A stretch of DNA of 64,000 nucleotides, from positions 62,001-126,000 of the forward strand of contig NZ_AUBP01000002.1 in assembly GCF_000429305.1 (NCBI RefSeq). Direction: 5' to 3'. A model generated the notes under the pieces. The model ran no database searches. It was not told where the DNA came from and saw nothing but the letters and a program-made list of their open reading frames with translations. The translations under genes and the position numbers were made by a program. Of the stretch, positions 19,009 through 28,411 are shown one piece after another (position 1 is the stretch's first letter; every line of letters starts with the position of its first letter). This stretch comes from Desulfovibrio inopinatus DSM 10711 (GTDB lineage: Bacteria > Desulfobacterota > Desulfovibrionia > Desulfovibrionales > Desulfovibrionaceae).

Positions 19009-20193
19009 TTAGTCCAATTTGTGGTTATTGGACGTCTGAAGGCGTTGACATATATGCAGGAGTTTTTTAGCTGCAGCATTCCACGTATATAATTCTTCCG
19101 TGCGTTGCCTGGCAGTCTTGCCCATTCGTAGCCGCATCTGACGGTTTTCAATGCACCGCGCTAAGGCGTGACTGAGTTCTGGAATATCATCTTTCTCGAC
19201 AAGCAATCCACTTCGTTCTGAATCAATGAGTTCTTCGTTGCCAGCAATACGCGTTGCAATGACCGGCAACCCCGACGCCATCGCTTCCAAAACTGCATTG
19301 GACATTCCCTCGTCGCGTGAAGAAAAGACAAAGAGATCAGCTTGACGATAGATATCGGGGAGTTCGTTCCGAGATGCCCAGCCATAAAAGGTAATATTTT
19401 CGGCAATACCGAGTTGAATGGCGAGTGCTTCGAGCTCGGCACGTTTGGGGCCGTCGCCGACAATGGTAAAACGCCATGGCGTAGAAAGGGTCTTGGCACA
19501 TTCGGCCAGAGCGCGCAGTGCGATATCCATCCCCTTTTGGTGCGTTAATCGGCCGACACTGAGCACATTGACCGGGCTATAGTTTTCAGGTTTCGTATCC
19601 TCATTGTGCGAGATGACAGGAGAGAAGAGCTGTCCATCCACCCCATTTTCCACAATATCGATAGATACATCAGGAGCAGAGGAGAGTGCCAAATCTCGCA
19701 GCCCCGTACTATTGGCTATGACGGCATTGGCTTGGTGCCAGAGAAATCGGATACAGGGGCCGGTAAGACGATGAAACAACGCCAATTCCCGAGGTTGAAA
19801 GCCAGGAACATCACCTCCGCGTAAGAGGACGGCGTAGGGGACATGGAAACGCCACTTGAGAGCAAGACCAACCGGGCCGCACGGGATGCCAAAAAAGCTC
19901 AAACAGACATCGGGACGGAATGTCGTTGTTATGGTCTTTACTCGCCACAACGCTGAAGTTGTAAATGCAAGCATTTCAACAGGAGTGCAGCGATCAGCGT
20001 GTTTTCTCCATGTGGGAATGCGTATGACCTCAAATCCATCAGTCTGCTCTTGTGAAGGAAGATCGCCGAATGCGCTGGTGAGAACACAGACCTGGCAACC
20101 GAGTTGAACAAGCTCTTTGCTGAAAAATCGGGTGGCATTTCCGGCTCCGCCTCCAAGCGGAGGGTATTCATAATTGACGAGCAGAAGACGCAT
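19009..20193 (-). CDS. Family 4 glycosyltransferase
   Basis: 394 residues from ATG 20193, giving MRLLLVNYEYPPLGGGAG, the classic GT4 N-terminus; a GTG-type start 30 bases earlier is less likely. The GT-B fold is visible: acceptor-binding N-terminal half, then LSVGRLTHQKGMDIALRAL and the nucleotide-sugar E-x7-E motif in FVFSSRDEGMSNAVLEAM. It adds a sugar, donor unknown, to a lipid-linked chain or other surface glycan, most likely in the pathway opened by the WecA-like enzyme just downstream. Confidence 0.92.
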   Translation of the reverse strand: MRLLLVNYEYPPLGGGAGNATRFFSKELVQLGCQVCVLTSAFGDLPSQEQTDGFEVIRIPTWRKHADRCTPVEMLAFTTSALWRVKTITTTFRPDVCLSFFGIPCGPVGLALKWRFHVPYAVLLRGGDVPGFQPRELALFHRLTGPCIRFLWHQANAVIANSTGLRDLALSSAPDVSIDIVENGVDGQLFSPVISHNEDTKPENYSPVNVLSVGRLTHQKGMDIALRALAECAKTLSTPWRFTIVGDGPKRAELEALAIQLGIAENITFYGWASRNELPDIYRQADLFVFSSRDEGMSNAVLEAMASGLPVIATRIAGNEELIDSERSGLLVEKDDIPELSHALARCIENRQMRLRMGKTARQRTEELYTWNAAAKKLLHICQRLQTSNNHKLD

Positions 20194-20347
20194 AAGATGC
20201 CTACGGTGTTGAAGTGCGCACAAAAAACGGAATTCTACGAGCTTTTCATCATGAAGATTGATAAGCTCGTTTTAAGTACATGCCATCGTTGATTCACGGT
20301 GTTTGATACAGTAACAGATTAATAAAAAGCAACAAGGAGACTCCATC

Positions 20348-21466
20348 ATGCGTATTGTCGGCATCTTCATGCTTTTTTGTGTCTGCGTGTGGCCTCATTC
20401 CGTGGTTTTGGCGCAAGACTCTGTTAAGCTGGGGGTGATCGCCGCCAAAACGGGAGATGCATCCTCATCGAACGCTGACTTGTTTTTAGCTGCCCGGTAT
20501 GCTGCCGACCAAATCAACGCGACCGGAGGATTACTCGGAAAACTCGTCAAAGTCTTGGAGTTCGATAACCAAAGCACCGCCATCGGATCAGTAAAAGCCG
20601 CGAAACAAGCCGTTGACGCCGGGGTTGATGTTGTCATTGGAGCTTCGTGGAGTTCCCATTCCATGGCGATGGCTCCTGTGTTGCAACAGGCTGGTATTCC
20701 GATGATCAGCCCTATTTCCACCAACCCCGATGTCACTCTGCTGGGAAATTATATTTTTCGTGTATGCTATACCGATCCGTTTCAGGGAAGTGTTATGGCC
20801 AAATTTGCCCGTGAAACATTGCATGCGAAAACCGCAGTAATTTTAGTCAATGTAAGTCGGAAGTATAGTCTGGGGCTGGCTGATTTTTTTGAGAAGGACT
20901 TTGTTGAACTTGGTGGTGTCGTGTTGTGGCGTGGAGAATTTCTTCTTGATGTCACGAATTATGCCGAACTCCTGAACAAAACGAAGGAATTGGACCCAGA
21001 TGTTCTGTATATTCCAGGTGATTACCGTGACTCTGCCTATATCATAAAACAAGCACGACACATGACATTACGCGCAGTGATCATGGGAGGAGACGCTTTT
21101 GGGCTGCGTCTTTATTCGTTGGCTGGTCCAGCCGCCGAAGGTGTGTATTATACGACGCATTGGCATAAAGATAGCTCGAATCCCGTTTCTCAACGCTTTG
21201 TTAAACAGTTCGAAGCAACGCATGGGCCTATACTACAAACAACGATACCGCTGACCTATGATGCTGTCATGGTATACGCCCATGCAGTCAAGCAGGCGGG
21301 GACAACGGAGAGGGCCGCCGTACGTCAGGCTTTAGCTGAAACAACAGGATTTCATGGTGTTACTGGCGATATTACTTTTAATGCTGATGGAGACCCCGTC
21401 AAATCGGCTGTCATCGCCACACTTCAAAATGGAAAGGTTGAATTTATTAAAAATGTTCTTCCATGA
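20348..21466 (+). CDS. Periplasmic amino-acid/amide-type binding protein (LivK family)
   Basis: 372 residues with a Sec signal peptide ending near VVLAQD and a type I periplasmic binding fold as in LivK/AmiC proteins: VKLGVIAAKTGDASSSNADLFLAARYAADQIN, then DVVIGASWSSHSMAMAPV and GIPMISPISTNPDVT. ATG 20348 follows AAGGAGA. No permease or ATPase genes accompany it. It is followed, 200 bases on, by a large membrane histidine kinase, so a role as the ligand-sensing partner of that kinase is a reasonable inference, not shown by sequence alone. Confidence 0.92.
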   Translation: MRIVGIFMLFCVCVWPHSVVLAQDSVKLGVIAAKTGDASSSNADLFLAARYAADQINATGGLLGKLVKVLEFDNQSTAIGSVKAAKQAVDAGVDVVIGASWSSHSMAMAPVLQQAGIPMISPISTNPDVTLLGNYIFRVCYTDPFQGSVMAKFARETLHAKTAVILVNVSRKYSLGLADFFEKDFVELGGVVLWRGEFLLDVTNYAELLNKTKELDPDVLYIPGDYRDSAYIIKQARHMTLRAVIMGGDAFGLRLYSLAGPAAEGVYYTTHWHKDSSNPVSQRFVKQFEATHGPILQTTIPLTYDAVMVYAHAVKQAGTTERAAVRQALAETTGFHGVTGDITFNADGDPVKSAVIATLQNGKVEFIKNVLP

Positions 21467-21666
21467 GGAATAATATTCGGAAAAAAATGCAGAGGTCATG
21501 ATGCTGCCTTTAATGTGTATTCGTCGTCTTTGCTTTTACATTCGTTTTCAGTTAGCGGTAATAAAAATGTATAAATCGATCATAATACCGATCTTAACCA
21601 GGATGGGAGTGGGGGGATGTAGTAGACCCCCCTGTATTTCACAATAGACCTTTACGGATACAGTCA

Positions 21667-24600
21667 ATGGCGAAAACGCTTCGATGGAAGATAAACGGTG
21701 CAATACTTGTCACCTTCGCTATGTTGGCTGTAATTTTTTCGGCTGTCCTCCTTCCTTTTCAACAAAGTCGTTTAAACGCTGCCCGTGAAAAAGCCCAAAC
21801 ACTCTTAGCGGCTGTTGTCTCCGGGAGTAGAGATCGTTTAGCCAATGCGGTCTTTGAGGATCGGAGAGCTGCCATACGTATGCTGATGGACCAAATGGCA
21901 CACGTTCCTGGAGTCATGCAGGTCTGTCTTTTCAATATGCACGACGAGCTGTTGTCCACAAGCGGTAATGGGGATCTTTGCCAACAATGGGTTCAAGAAA
22001 TGAAGATCGACCCCTTACCGAATCTTTTTGAATATGACGACAGATGCAGTGGGCAGCATTGTTTGGTGTATGCAGTTCCGGTCATGGCCATTGGTGATGT
22101 CTTGGGGCATCTTGTGATTTCGTTTTCACTGGCCGATGTTGAATTGGCCCGAAGCCAGTATTTCACTCTTTTTGTCGGCCTCCTCGCGGCGATGTTTGTC
22201 TGCCTGATTGTCTTCCTCAATTTTGTTCTTTTTAAAACGATTATTCGTCCTTTGGCCGATATGGGGAGGACGATGGAAAGTATTACGAAAGAGGACAGTG
22301 GGCAACGAGTTATCATTGTTGAAGAAAATGAAATCGGGAGCCTGGCCCGGAGTTTTAATCGTCTGCTTGATCGGCTTCAGAACAAGCAGGATACTCTTGT
22401 CCGCGCTGAAAAACGATATCGCGATATCTTTGAAAATGCCGCCGAGGGAATTTTTCAAGCCGGCCCGACCATGGACATCGAACGAATCAACCCGGCCATG
22501 GAGAGTCTTGTCGGGCCAGGTCCGCATCAACTCAGGGATCTTTTGCCCGAGCCAGGTGGTTTTTTTGAACTACTTGCGAAGAATGGTGTTGTTTCTGCTG
22601 CCGTGATGCCAGTAATCGGGGCAGAGGACAGGCGGTTTTACGCGGCTGTATCCATGCGTGTGGCCTATGATGCTTTGGGAAATATTGCGCGGTATGATGG
22701 CTCATTTCTTGATGTGACGGCCCAAGTGGAACGCGAAGAAAGCGAGCGGCAACGCCGGGCGGCGGAAATGTCGACGAAAGCAAAGAGTGAGTTTCTGGCC
22801 AATATGAGTCATGAAATCCGAACTCCGATGAATGCAATCATCGGGTTAAGTCAAGTCGCACTGGATGCAGGACCACCACCACGGCAGCAGCACTATTTCG
22901 ATTCCATCAATAAAGCAGGAAAGTCTCTTCTCAATATCGTCAATGATATCCTCGATTATTCCAAAATCGAAGCTGGGAAATTGTCTCTGCACCCCGTTGA
23001 AGTCGAGCTTGATGATGTTTTGACAAACCTTATTGATGTGCTGAGCATTCCGGCAGCCCAAAAAGGCCTGGATCTCGTTATCCATACAAGAGACGGCGTA
23101 CCGAGATTTATGGAAACCGACCCTGTGCGTCTTGGCCAGATTCTGATCAATCTTGCAGGTAATGCGGTCAAATTTACGCCATCCGGTGCAATTATTGTCG
23201 AAATTGCTCTTGAGGACGAACGTCAAGATGACGTTGAATTGCGGTTTTCCGTCCATGATACGGGTATTGGCATTGCTCCAGAGTTGCAAGAGAAGCTTTT
23301 TGCTCCATTCACACAGGCAGATTCCAATACAACCCGACTTTATGGGGGAAGTGGACTCGGGTTGTCTATTTGCAAGAGCATCATTGAAATTATGGGTGGG
23401 AAATTATGGCTTGAAAGCAAGCCTGGAGTTGGCAGCCATTTTCACTTTCAGGTGCGTTTTCAAAAAGTGAACAATGCGGAGCCGTTCCCACAATGTGACC
23501 CGGCGTTGATTGCTGCTCCGGTTCTTTTGGCTATTCCGTCTGCAGCAATACGTTCAGCCATAGGTGAAGTTCTCGAAGGCATGGGCATTGGAACCGTTGA
23601 AGCTGAGGATATGCAATCGGTTCAAAGAATTCTTGAGGATCGAAACTTTTCTCTGGTAATATTTGATTGCGGGAGCTTCGGAAGTGAAGGACTTGTTGCG
23701 TTCGTGCAGGCACACGATTCTTTGCCGGTCCTTCCTTTGATGCCGGTTGATGATCGTGAAACAATACTTTTTAAAGCATGTGAGTTAGATTTGCGTACTG
23801 TCGTGAATACACCTTTTACCCGAACCAGCTTGATACAGGCACTCAATGAGCAGTTTGATGCACAGCAAGGCACCATTTTGCGAGCGGTGTGCTCGGCGAA
23901 TGCTCCCAAAAAACCGAAGTCCGTTTTTCCACACGCACGGGTTCTTGTTGCCGAAGATAACGCCTTCAACCGGATGCTTATCAAGGAAATTTTACAACAA
24001 CGCGGTATTGCACCGGTCATGGTTCAAAATGGCCGTCAAGCCGTGGATGCAGTACTGTCTGAAGCGTTCGATCTCGTGTTTATGGATGTTCAGATGCCGG
24101 ATATGGACGGTCTTGAAGCAACAATAACTATTCGTGCACACGAAGAATTCGCGAACTTGCCCATTGTGGCTCTTACGGCAAATGCGATGGAAGAGCACAT
24201 TCATGCGAGTTTTGCAGCGGGCATGAACGCACACTTGACCAAACCGTTTGAACCGCAACGAATAGAAGAGATTCTGCTACAGTATCTGAAACTTGACATT
24301 GATGACGATGCCCCTGTGGTGAAAAATAAGGCTGCAGGAAGTATGACGGTTTGCCAACGTCCCGATCTTGATCTTGATTATGCAAAAGGACTGATCGGCG
24401 TGGATGATTCAGCGTTATCGAAACTGCTCGTCGTTTTCCGTACGGAAATCAGTTCCGATATCGAAAAACTCAACACCACGTTGAAGGATCAGGACTGGGA
24501 CCAGGCTCTCAAAATTTGTCACGCTATTAAAGGCGCCTGCCTCAATCTGGGAGCACTCAATCTGTCCGAAGCGGCCCGGAATCTTGAATGCCATCTCCAA

Positions 24601-24687
24601 GCAGGGGATTACGCTCATGTTTCGGTTGCCTTTGGCGAATTTCTCAATATTTTCAATATACTTCTTCAGCACCTTGATGAATTCTAA
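21667..24687 (+). CDS. Hybrid sensor histidine kinase with REC and Hpt domains
   Basis: 1006 residues: a transmembrane helix (about 10-30), a periplasmic sensor of about 135 residues containing four cysteines, a second helix (about 167-189), HAMP, PAS (about 255-355), HisKA with SNMSHEIRTPMNAIIG and phosphoacceptor His382, and a HATPase domain (NLAGNAVKFT, DTGIGI, GGSGLGLSI). A degenerate receiver (about 615-740) lacks the acidic pair, a full receiver follows with Asp807 in FMDVQMPDMDG, and a C-terminal Hpt domain has His952 in CHAIKGACLNLG. This is a four-step phosphorelay in one protein, like BarA/EvgS types. No separate response regulator is beside it. The binding protein upstream may supply the signal. 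Confidence 0.95.
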   Translation: MAKTLRWKINGAILVTFAMLAVIFSAVLLPFQQSRLNAAREKAQTLLAAVVSGSRDRLANAVFEDRRAAIRMLMDQMAHVPGVMQVCLFNMHDELLSTSGNGDLCQQWVQEMKIDPLPNLFEYDDRCSGQHCLVYAVPVMAIGDVLGHLVISFSLADVELARSQYFTLFVGLLAAMFVCLIVFLNFVLFKTIIRPLADMGRTMESITKEDSGQRVIIVEENEIGSLARSFNRLLDRLQNKQDTLVRAEKRYRDIFENAAEGIFQAGPTMDIERINPAMESLVGPGPHQLRDLLPEPGGFFELLAKNGVVSAAVMPVIGAEDRRFYAAVSMRVAYDALGNIARYDGSFLDVTAQVEREESERQRRAAEMSTKAKSEFLANMSHEIRTPMNAIIGLSQVALDAGPPPRQQHYFDSINKAGKSLLNIVNDILDYSKIEAGKLSLHPVEVELDDVLTNLIDVLSIPAAQKGLDLVIHTRDGVPRFMETDPVRLGQILINLAGNAVKFTPSGAIIVEIALEDERQDDVELRFSVHDTGIGIAPELQEKLFAPFTQADSNTTRLYGGSGLGLSICKSIIEIMGGKLWLESKPGVGSHFHFQVRFQKVNNAEPFPQCDPALIAAPVLLAIPSAAIRSAIGEVLEGMGIGTVEAEDMQSVQRILEDRNFSLVIFDCGSFGSEGLVAFVQAHDSLPVLPLMPVDDRETILFKACELDLRTVVNTPFTRTSLIQALNEQFDAQQGTILRAVCSANAPKKPKSVFPHARVLVAEDNAFNRMLIKEILQQRGIAPVMVQNGRQAVDAVLSEAFDLVFMDVQMPDMDGLEATITIRAHEEFANLPIVALTANAMEEHIHASFAAGMNAHLTKPFEPQRIEEILLQYLKLDIDDDAPVVKNKAAGSMTVCQRPDLDLDYAKGLIGVDDSALSKLLVVFRTEISSDIEKLNTTLKDQDWDQALKICHAIKGACLNLGALNLSEAARNLECHLQAGDYAHVSVAFGEFLNIFNILLQHLDEF

Positions 24688-24709
24688 CCGTGGTGCTCAT
24701 CAAAAATAT

Positions 24710-24725
24710 GGGGACAGGCGAATTA
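24710..24725 (+). repeat. Left inverted repeat of RAYT element
   Basis: GGGGACAGGCGAATTA occurs here and as an exact inverted copy at 25909-25924, on the far side of the transposase gene. The pair delimits a unit of about 1.2 kb. Confidence 0.85.
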
Positions 24726-24922
24726 AGTTAAAATTGAATGAAGATGATAATGGACATACCCCAGAAAGGCTTTGACTCCTTTTTCATGTCCAAGTGATGA
24801 GTGGTTTACGTTGTATGCAGCGGCGGAAACGCGCTTTCGGTGCACGAGCGTGTCGGTTTTCGATAAGACGAGATATGTTGAATCAAACCGAATAGGTGGA
24901 AATGGTTGCGGGAGTCCTTGTG

Positions 24923-25837
24923 CTAAAGACTCTCAGCCAATCGTTTGAGGGAATACATATCAAGACCGGAGATATTCTTCGGTGATCGCGTTTTTGCTCC
25001 TGGGAGACGAAGCTTTTTGGCGATACTGCGGATAAAGGATTTAGAACCGATGATACCAGAGTCTGTAAACCACCGACTCCGCAAAAGAAATCTATCGGCC
25101 CTGGTATATTCATAATCGGACTGACGAGCACGTTCAGCAAGATCAGCTTGAAGCGATCTGCCTTTGGGAGATTCCAGTATTCCCGTTTCATACAGGAATT
25201 CTCGATACAAGCGTCGACGTTCAACGATATCGTCAATATCCCAGTCTGTTAACCCAAAGTCGAGACTGAGAAAATCATCATAGTTGTCGGTTTGAAGATG
25301 ATAACCGATGGAACACCACCGATAATCCTCCGGGCGTCGAACAAGACCAGCCCTGACTGGGTTGAGATCAATGTAAGCCAAACAATTGACGAGTGTTTGG
25401 CCATTTTCAACAAGAACGCTTTTGAAACGTTCTCCCCATAAAGTGCCACGCCGAGTATGACGGACATTGTAAAATCGCGAGAATGTTTGTTTCACTTCAC
25501 GCATGAATTCGGACAGGCTTGTCCATTTGCGTCGCAACATATTGAGTTGTTGTTCATTGGGATGCGCATCCAGCCCGTAACACATTCGAAAGCGGTCTTG
25601 TATCGCGTGGTCCGATACGCTTTCAGCGGGCATGAAACGTACGAGAAGATGGAAATGATTTCCCATCAGAGCAAATCCGAGAATATCGCAAAAATAGATT
25701 GTAGCGAATCGTTTGATAACGTTGAGTAACGCGTCTTTTTCCACGTCGCCGAAAGGAAAGCCGTCAAGCGCGGTTCGGGACATGACATGATAAACAGCGG
25801 GGCGATCATCAAGCAACAGTCGGGCAGATCTGGGCAT
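24923..25837 (-). CDS. REP-associated tyrosine transposase (RAYT, IS200-like)
   Basis: 304 residues. The HUH nuclease core is present: His61-Phe-His63 in GNHFHLLV binds metal, and Tyr123 in FSRFYNVRHTRRGTLWG is the nucleophile. YIDLNPVRAGLVRRPEDYRWCS is a hallmark of the family. These enzymes nick single-stranded DNA at REP-type hairpins and are usually domesticated. The gene lies between exact 16-bp inverted repeats, so it may be mobile or act on those ends. It separates aspS from whatever once lay upstream. Confidence 0.92.
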   Translation of the reverse strand: MPRSARLLLDDRPAVYHVMSRTALDGFPFGDVEKDALLNVIKRFATIYFCDILGFALMGNHFHLLVRFMPAESVSDHAIQDRFRMCYGLDAHPNEQQLNMLRRKWTSLSEFMREVKQTFSRFYNVRHTRRGTLWGERFKSVLVENGQTLVNCLAYIDLNPVRAGLVRRPEDYRWCSIGYHLQTDNYDDFLSLDFGLTDWDIDDIVERRRLYREFLYETGILESPKGRSLQADLAERARQSDYEYTRADRFLLRSRWFTDSGIIGSKSFIRSIAKKLRLPGAKTRSPKNISGLDMYSLKRLAESL

Positions 25838-25908
25838 AGGGGCCTCATGACATCAACGGGTTGAACGTCTCACTCATCTTTCATCAGATAATACAGCTTT
25901 CGTCAACA

Positions 25909-25924
25909 TAATTCGCCTGTCCCC
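25909..25924 (-). repeat. Right inverted repeat of RAYT element
   Basis: TAATTCGCCTGTCCCC is the exact reverse complement of the 24710-24725 copy. It ends only 57 bases before the hairpin in the aspS leader. Confidence 0.85.
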
Positions 25925-25980
25925 TTCTTTGGCGTCTTGATTCCATGCGCGGTTCCATGTATCGACAGAACTTCCGCGGT

Positions 25981-26003
25981 GCGGCCGGTTGGCCGCTTTT
26001 TTT
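25981..26003 (+). terminator. Intrinsic terminator in the aspS leader
   Basis: GCGGCC-GGTT-GGCCGC followed directly by seven T residues is a textbook plus-strand terminator, 47 bases before the aspS ATG. No plus-strand gene ends close upstream, so it either stops readthrough from far upstream or acts as an attenuator of aspS. Confidence 0.85.
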
Positions 26004-26050
26004 CATCCCTCAAGCGACTTCGCGGAAAATTTCTCGGAAAAGGACGTTTC

Positions 26051-27874
26051 ATGGTAGATATTAATATGGAAGAAAAGGCTGAATTGCGCACTCTCGATGC
26101 GTTGGGTGATTGGCGAAGAACACATACGTGCTGTCAGTTAACCGCAGCCGATATTGATACGGAAGTCTGCCTCATGGGCTGGGTGCAGTTTCGCCGTGAC
26201 CATGGTGGGCTCATTTTTATCGACCTGCGTGATCGCGAAGGTCTCACTCAAGTCGTCTTCTCCCCTGATGAAAATGTTTCGGCGCACGAGCGTGCTCACG
26301 TTTTGCGTGTGGAATACGTTATTGCCATCAAGGGGGTTGTCCGCTCTCGTCCTGAAGGCATGCTGAACCCCAGTATGAAGACCGGGGAAATCGAAGTCGA
26401 AGTCAGCGACTGGAAGTTGCTCAATACCTCCTCCACTCCTCCGTTTACCGTGGAAGACCGTGTCGAAGCTTCCGAGGCCTTGCGGTTGAAGCATCGCTAT
26501 CTCGATTTGCGCCGGCCCAAGCTTGCTGCCAACTTCATCCTGCGTAACCGTGTGGCGCAGTCGGTGCGTCGTTATCTTGATGGCCTCAATTTTCTTGAAA
26601 TTGAGACGCCTGTTCTGACCAAGAGCACGCCCGAAGGTGCTCGTGACTTTTTGGTGCCGAGCCGTCTCAATCAGGGTGAGTTTTATGCCCTGCCCCAGTC
26701 GCCGCAGCTCTTCAAGCAGATGCTGATGGTCTCCGGCATGGAACGCTACTATCAAATCTGCAAATGTTTTCGCGATGAAGACTTGCGTGCCGATCGTCAG
26801 CCTGAATTTACGCAGATTGATATCGAAATGTCGTTTGTCGACGAAGAACAAGTCATGGGCATGGCGGAAGGCATGGTACGGACTCTTTTCCGTGAAACAT
26901 TGGGCAAAGAACTGCCCGATCCGTTTCCGCGTATAACCTTTGACGATGCCATGCGCGATTATGGCCTCGACAAGCCCGATATTCGTTTCGATCTCAAGCT
27001 TGTCGAAATTACCGACATCATGCGTGGCTCCGACTTCAAGGTCTTTGCCAAGGCGGAAATGGTCAAAGGGATGCGTGTTCCCGGCGGCGGTGTTCTCTCC
27101 CGCAAGGAAATCGACGACCTGACGGAATTCGTTTCCATCTATGGTGCCAAAGGACTTGCCTGGATCAAGATCAAAGAAGACGATTGGCAGTCGCCCATTG
27201 TCAAATTTTTCAGCCAGGCCGAACGTGATGGTATTCGCGACCGCATGGGGCTTGTTCCCGGTGATATCGTCTTTTTTCAAGCCGGTGCCCCGGAAATGGT
27301 CAATGCGGCCTTGGGGAACTTGCGTATCAAAATGGGCGAACGATTCGAGCTTATCGATGAATCGTCCTTCGCACCGGTTTGGATCACGGACTTTCCGTTG
27401 TTCGAATACGATCCCGAAGAAAAACGCCATGTTGCCCGTCACCATCCGTTTACCCAGGTGGCCGAAGGTCATGCCGATATTATGATGTCCGCTCCGGACA
27501 ACGCCAAAGCGCGAGCTTACGATATCGTTCTCAACGGCTACGAAATCGGTGGTGGTTCCATTCGTAACCACAATATCGAGATGCAGAGAAAGATGTTCAG
27601 CGCGCTCGGCATCAGCGATGAAGAGGCTGAATCTAAATTCGGCTTTCTCTTGTCCGCCCTGGAATTCGGTGCACCCCCACATGGTGGGATTGCCTTTGGA
27701 TTGGATCGCCTTATTATGATTCTGTGCGGGGCGAAATCGATTCGCGACGTCATCGCCTTCCCCAAAACACAGAAAGCAACCTGCCTTATGACCGAAGCGC
27801 CGGGCGAAGTCTCGTCTCGTCAACTTCGCGAATTGGGCATTAAATTGCGCGAGAAGCCCAAAAAAGACGATTAG
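26051..27874 (+). CDS. aspS: Aspartyl-tRNA synthetase
   Basis: 607 residues from ATG 26051, with AAGGA seven bases upstream. The longer frame from 25937 would cross the terminator and is rejected. The N-terminal OB-fold binds the anticodon (VCLMGWVQFRRDHGGLIFI). Class II motif 2 is CFRDEDLRADRQPEFTQ, the bacterial GAD insertion follows, and motif 3 is GIAFGLDRLIMI. It charges tRNA-Asp in the cytosol, and possibly tRNA-Asn in organisms with GatCAB. It is followed six bases later by def, so aspS-def-fmt form one transcript. Confidence 0.97.
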   Translation: MVDINMEEKAELRTLDALGDWRRTHTCCQLTAADIDTEVCLMGWVQFRRDHGGLIFIDLRDREGLTQVVFSPDENVSAHERAHVLRVEYVIAIKGVVRSRPEGMLNPSMKTGEIEVEVSDWKLLNTSSTPPFTVEDRVEASEALRLKHRYLDLRRPKLAANFILRNRVAQSVRRYLDGLNFLEIETPVLTKSTPEGARDFLVPSRLNQGEFYALPQSPQLFKQMLMVSGMERYYQICKCFRDEDLRADRQPEFTQIDIEMSFVDEEQVMGMAEGMVRTLFRETLGKELPDPFPRITFDDAMRDYGLDKPDIRFDLKLVEITDIMRGSDFKVFAKAEMVKGMRVPGGGVLSRKEIDDLTEFVSIYGAKGLAWIKIKEDDWQSPIVKFFSQAERDGIRDRMGLVPGDIVFFQAGAPEMVNAALGNLRIKMGERFELIDESSFAPVWITDFPLFEYDPEEKRHVARHHPFTQVAEGHADIMMSAPDNAKARAYDIVLNGYEIGGGSIRNHNIEMQRKMFSALGISDEEAESKFGFLLSALEFGAPPHGGIAFGLDRLIMILCGAKSIRDVIAFPKTQKATCLMTEAPGEVSSRQLRELGIKLREKPKKDD

Positions 27875-27880
27875 TTCAAC

Positions 27881-28411
27881 ATGCCAAGATCGCTTGTAAA
27901 GTATCCAGATCCTCGATTGGCCGAGAAATGCTCGGCCATTGAGGAAGTCACCCCCGAGCTTCGTGCTCTGGCTGAGGAAATGGCCGAAATCATGTATACC
28001 AACGAAGGGATCGGCCTTGCCGCTCCCCAAGTTGGTGAATCGTGCCGGCTTGTCGTTATCGATCTCAGCGGACCGGAAAAACGCGAGGACCTGCATGTTC
28101 TCGTCAATCCGGTTATTGTTGAGAAAGAAGGCGAAACCGAATTTGAAGAAGGCTGCCTGAGTGTCACCAATTATCGCAGTGTGGTGCAGCGTGCCGAGAA
28201 GGTCAAAGTGCGCGCCACGGATTTGGATGGCAACCTCATGGAAATTGACGCCGATGGTCTCTTGGCGATTTGCCTTCAACATGAACTTGATCATCTCGAC
28301 GGTGTTCTTTTTATTGATCATATAAGCCGTCTCAAACGTTCGCTCTACGACAAGAAAGTGAAAAAATGGGCCAAGAAGAAAGAACAGAACACGACGTCCA
28401 GCAACGATTAA
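27881..28411 (+). CDS. def: Peptide deformylase
   Basis: 176 residues. All three metallopeptidase motifs are intact: GIGLAAPQ (43-50), EGCLS with metal ligand Cys92, and HELDHLDG with His134, Glu135 and His138. It removes the formyl group from nascent N-termini, pairing functionally with the overlapping fmt gene, which adds formyl to Met-tRNA. A Lys-rich C-terminal tail (KKVKKWAKKKEQ) may help ribosome binding. Confidence 0.97.
   Translation: MPRSLVKYPDPRLAEKCSAIEEVTPELRALAEEMAEIMYTNEGIGLAAPQVGESCRLVVIDLSGPEKREDLHVLVNPVIVEKEGETEFEEGCLSVTNYRSVVQRAEKVKVRATDLDGNLMEIDADGLLAICLQHELDHLDGVLFIDHISRLKRSLYDKKVKKWAKKKEQNTTSSND

Noticed and set aside
25937-26050. Longer aspS starting at 25937
   Set aside because: It would read through a perfect intrinsic terminator; ATG 26051 has a ribosome site and matches the usual N-terminus.
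26138-28321. 727-residue open frame on the minus strand under aspS and def
   Set aside because: It is the antisense shadow of two certain genes and shows no family pattern.
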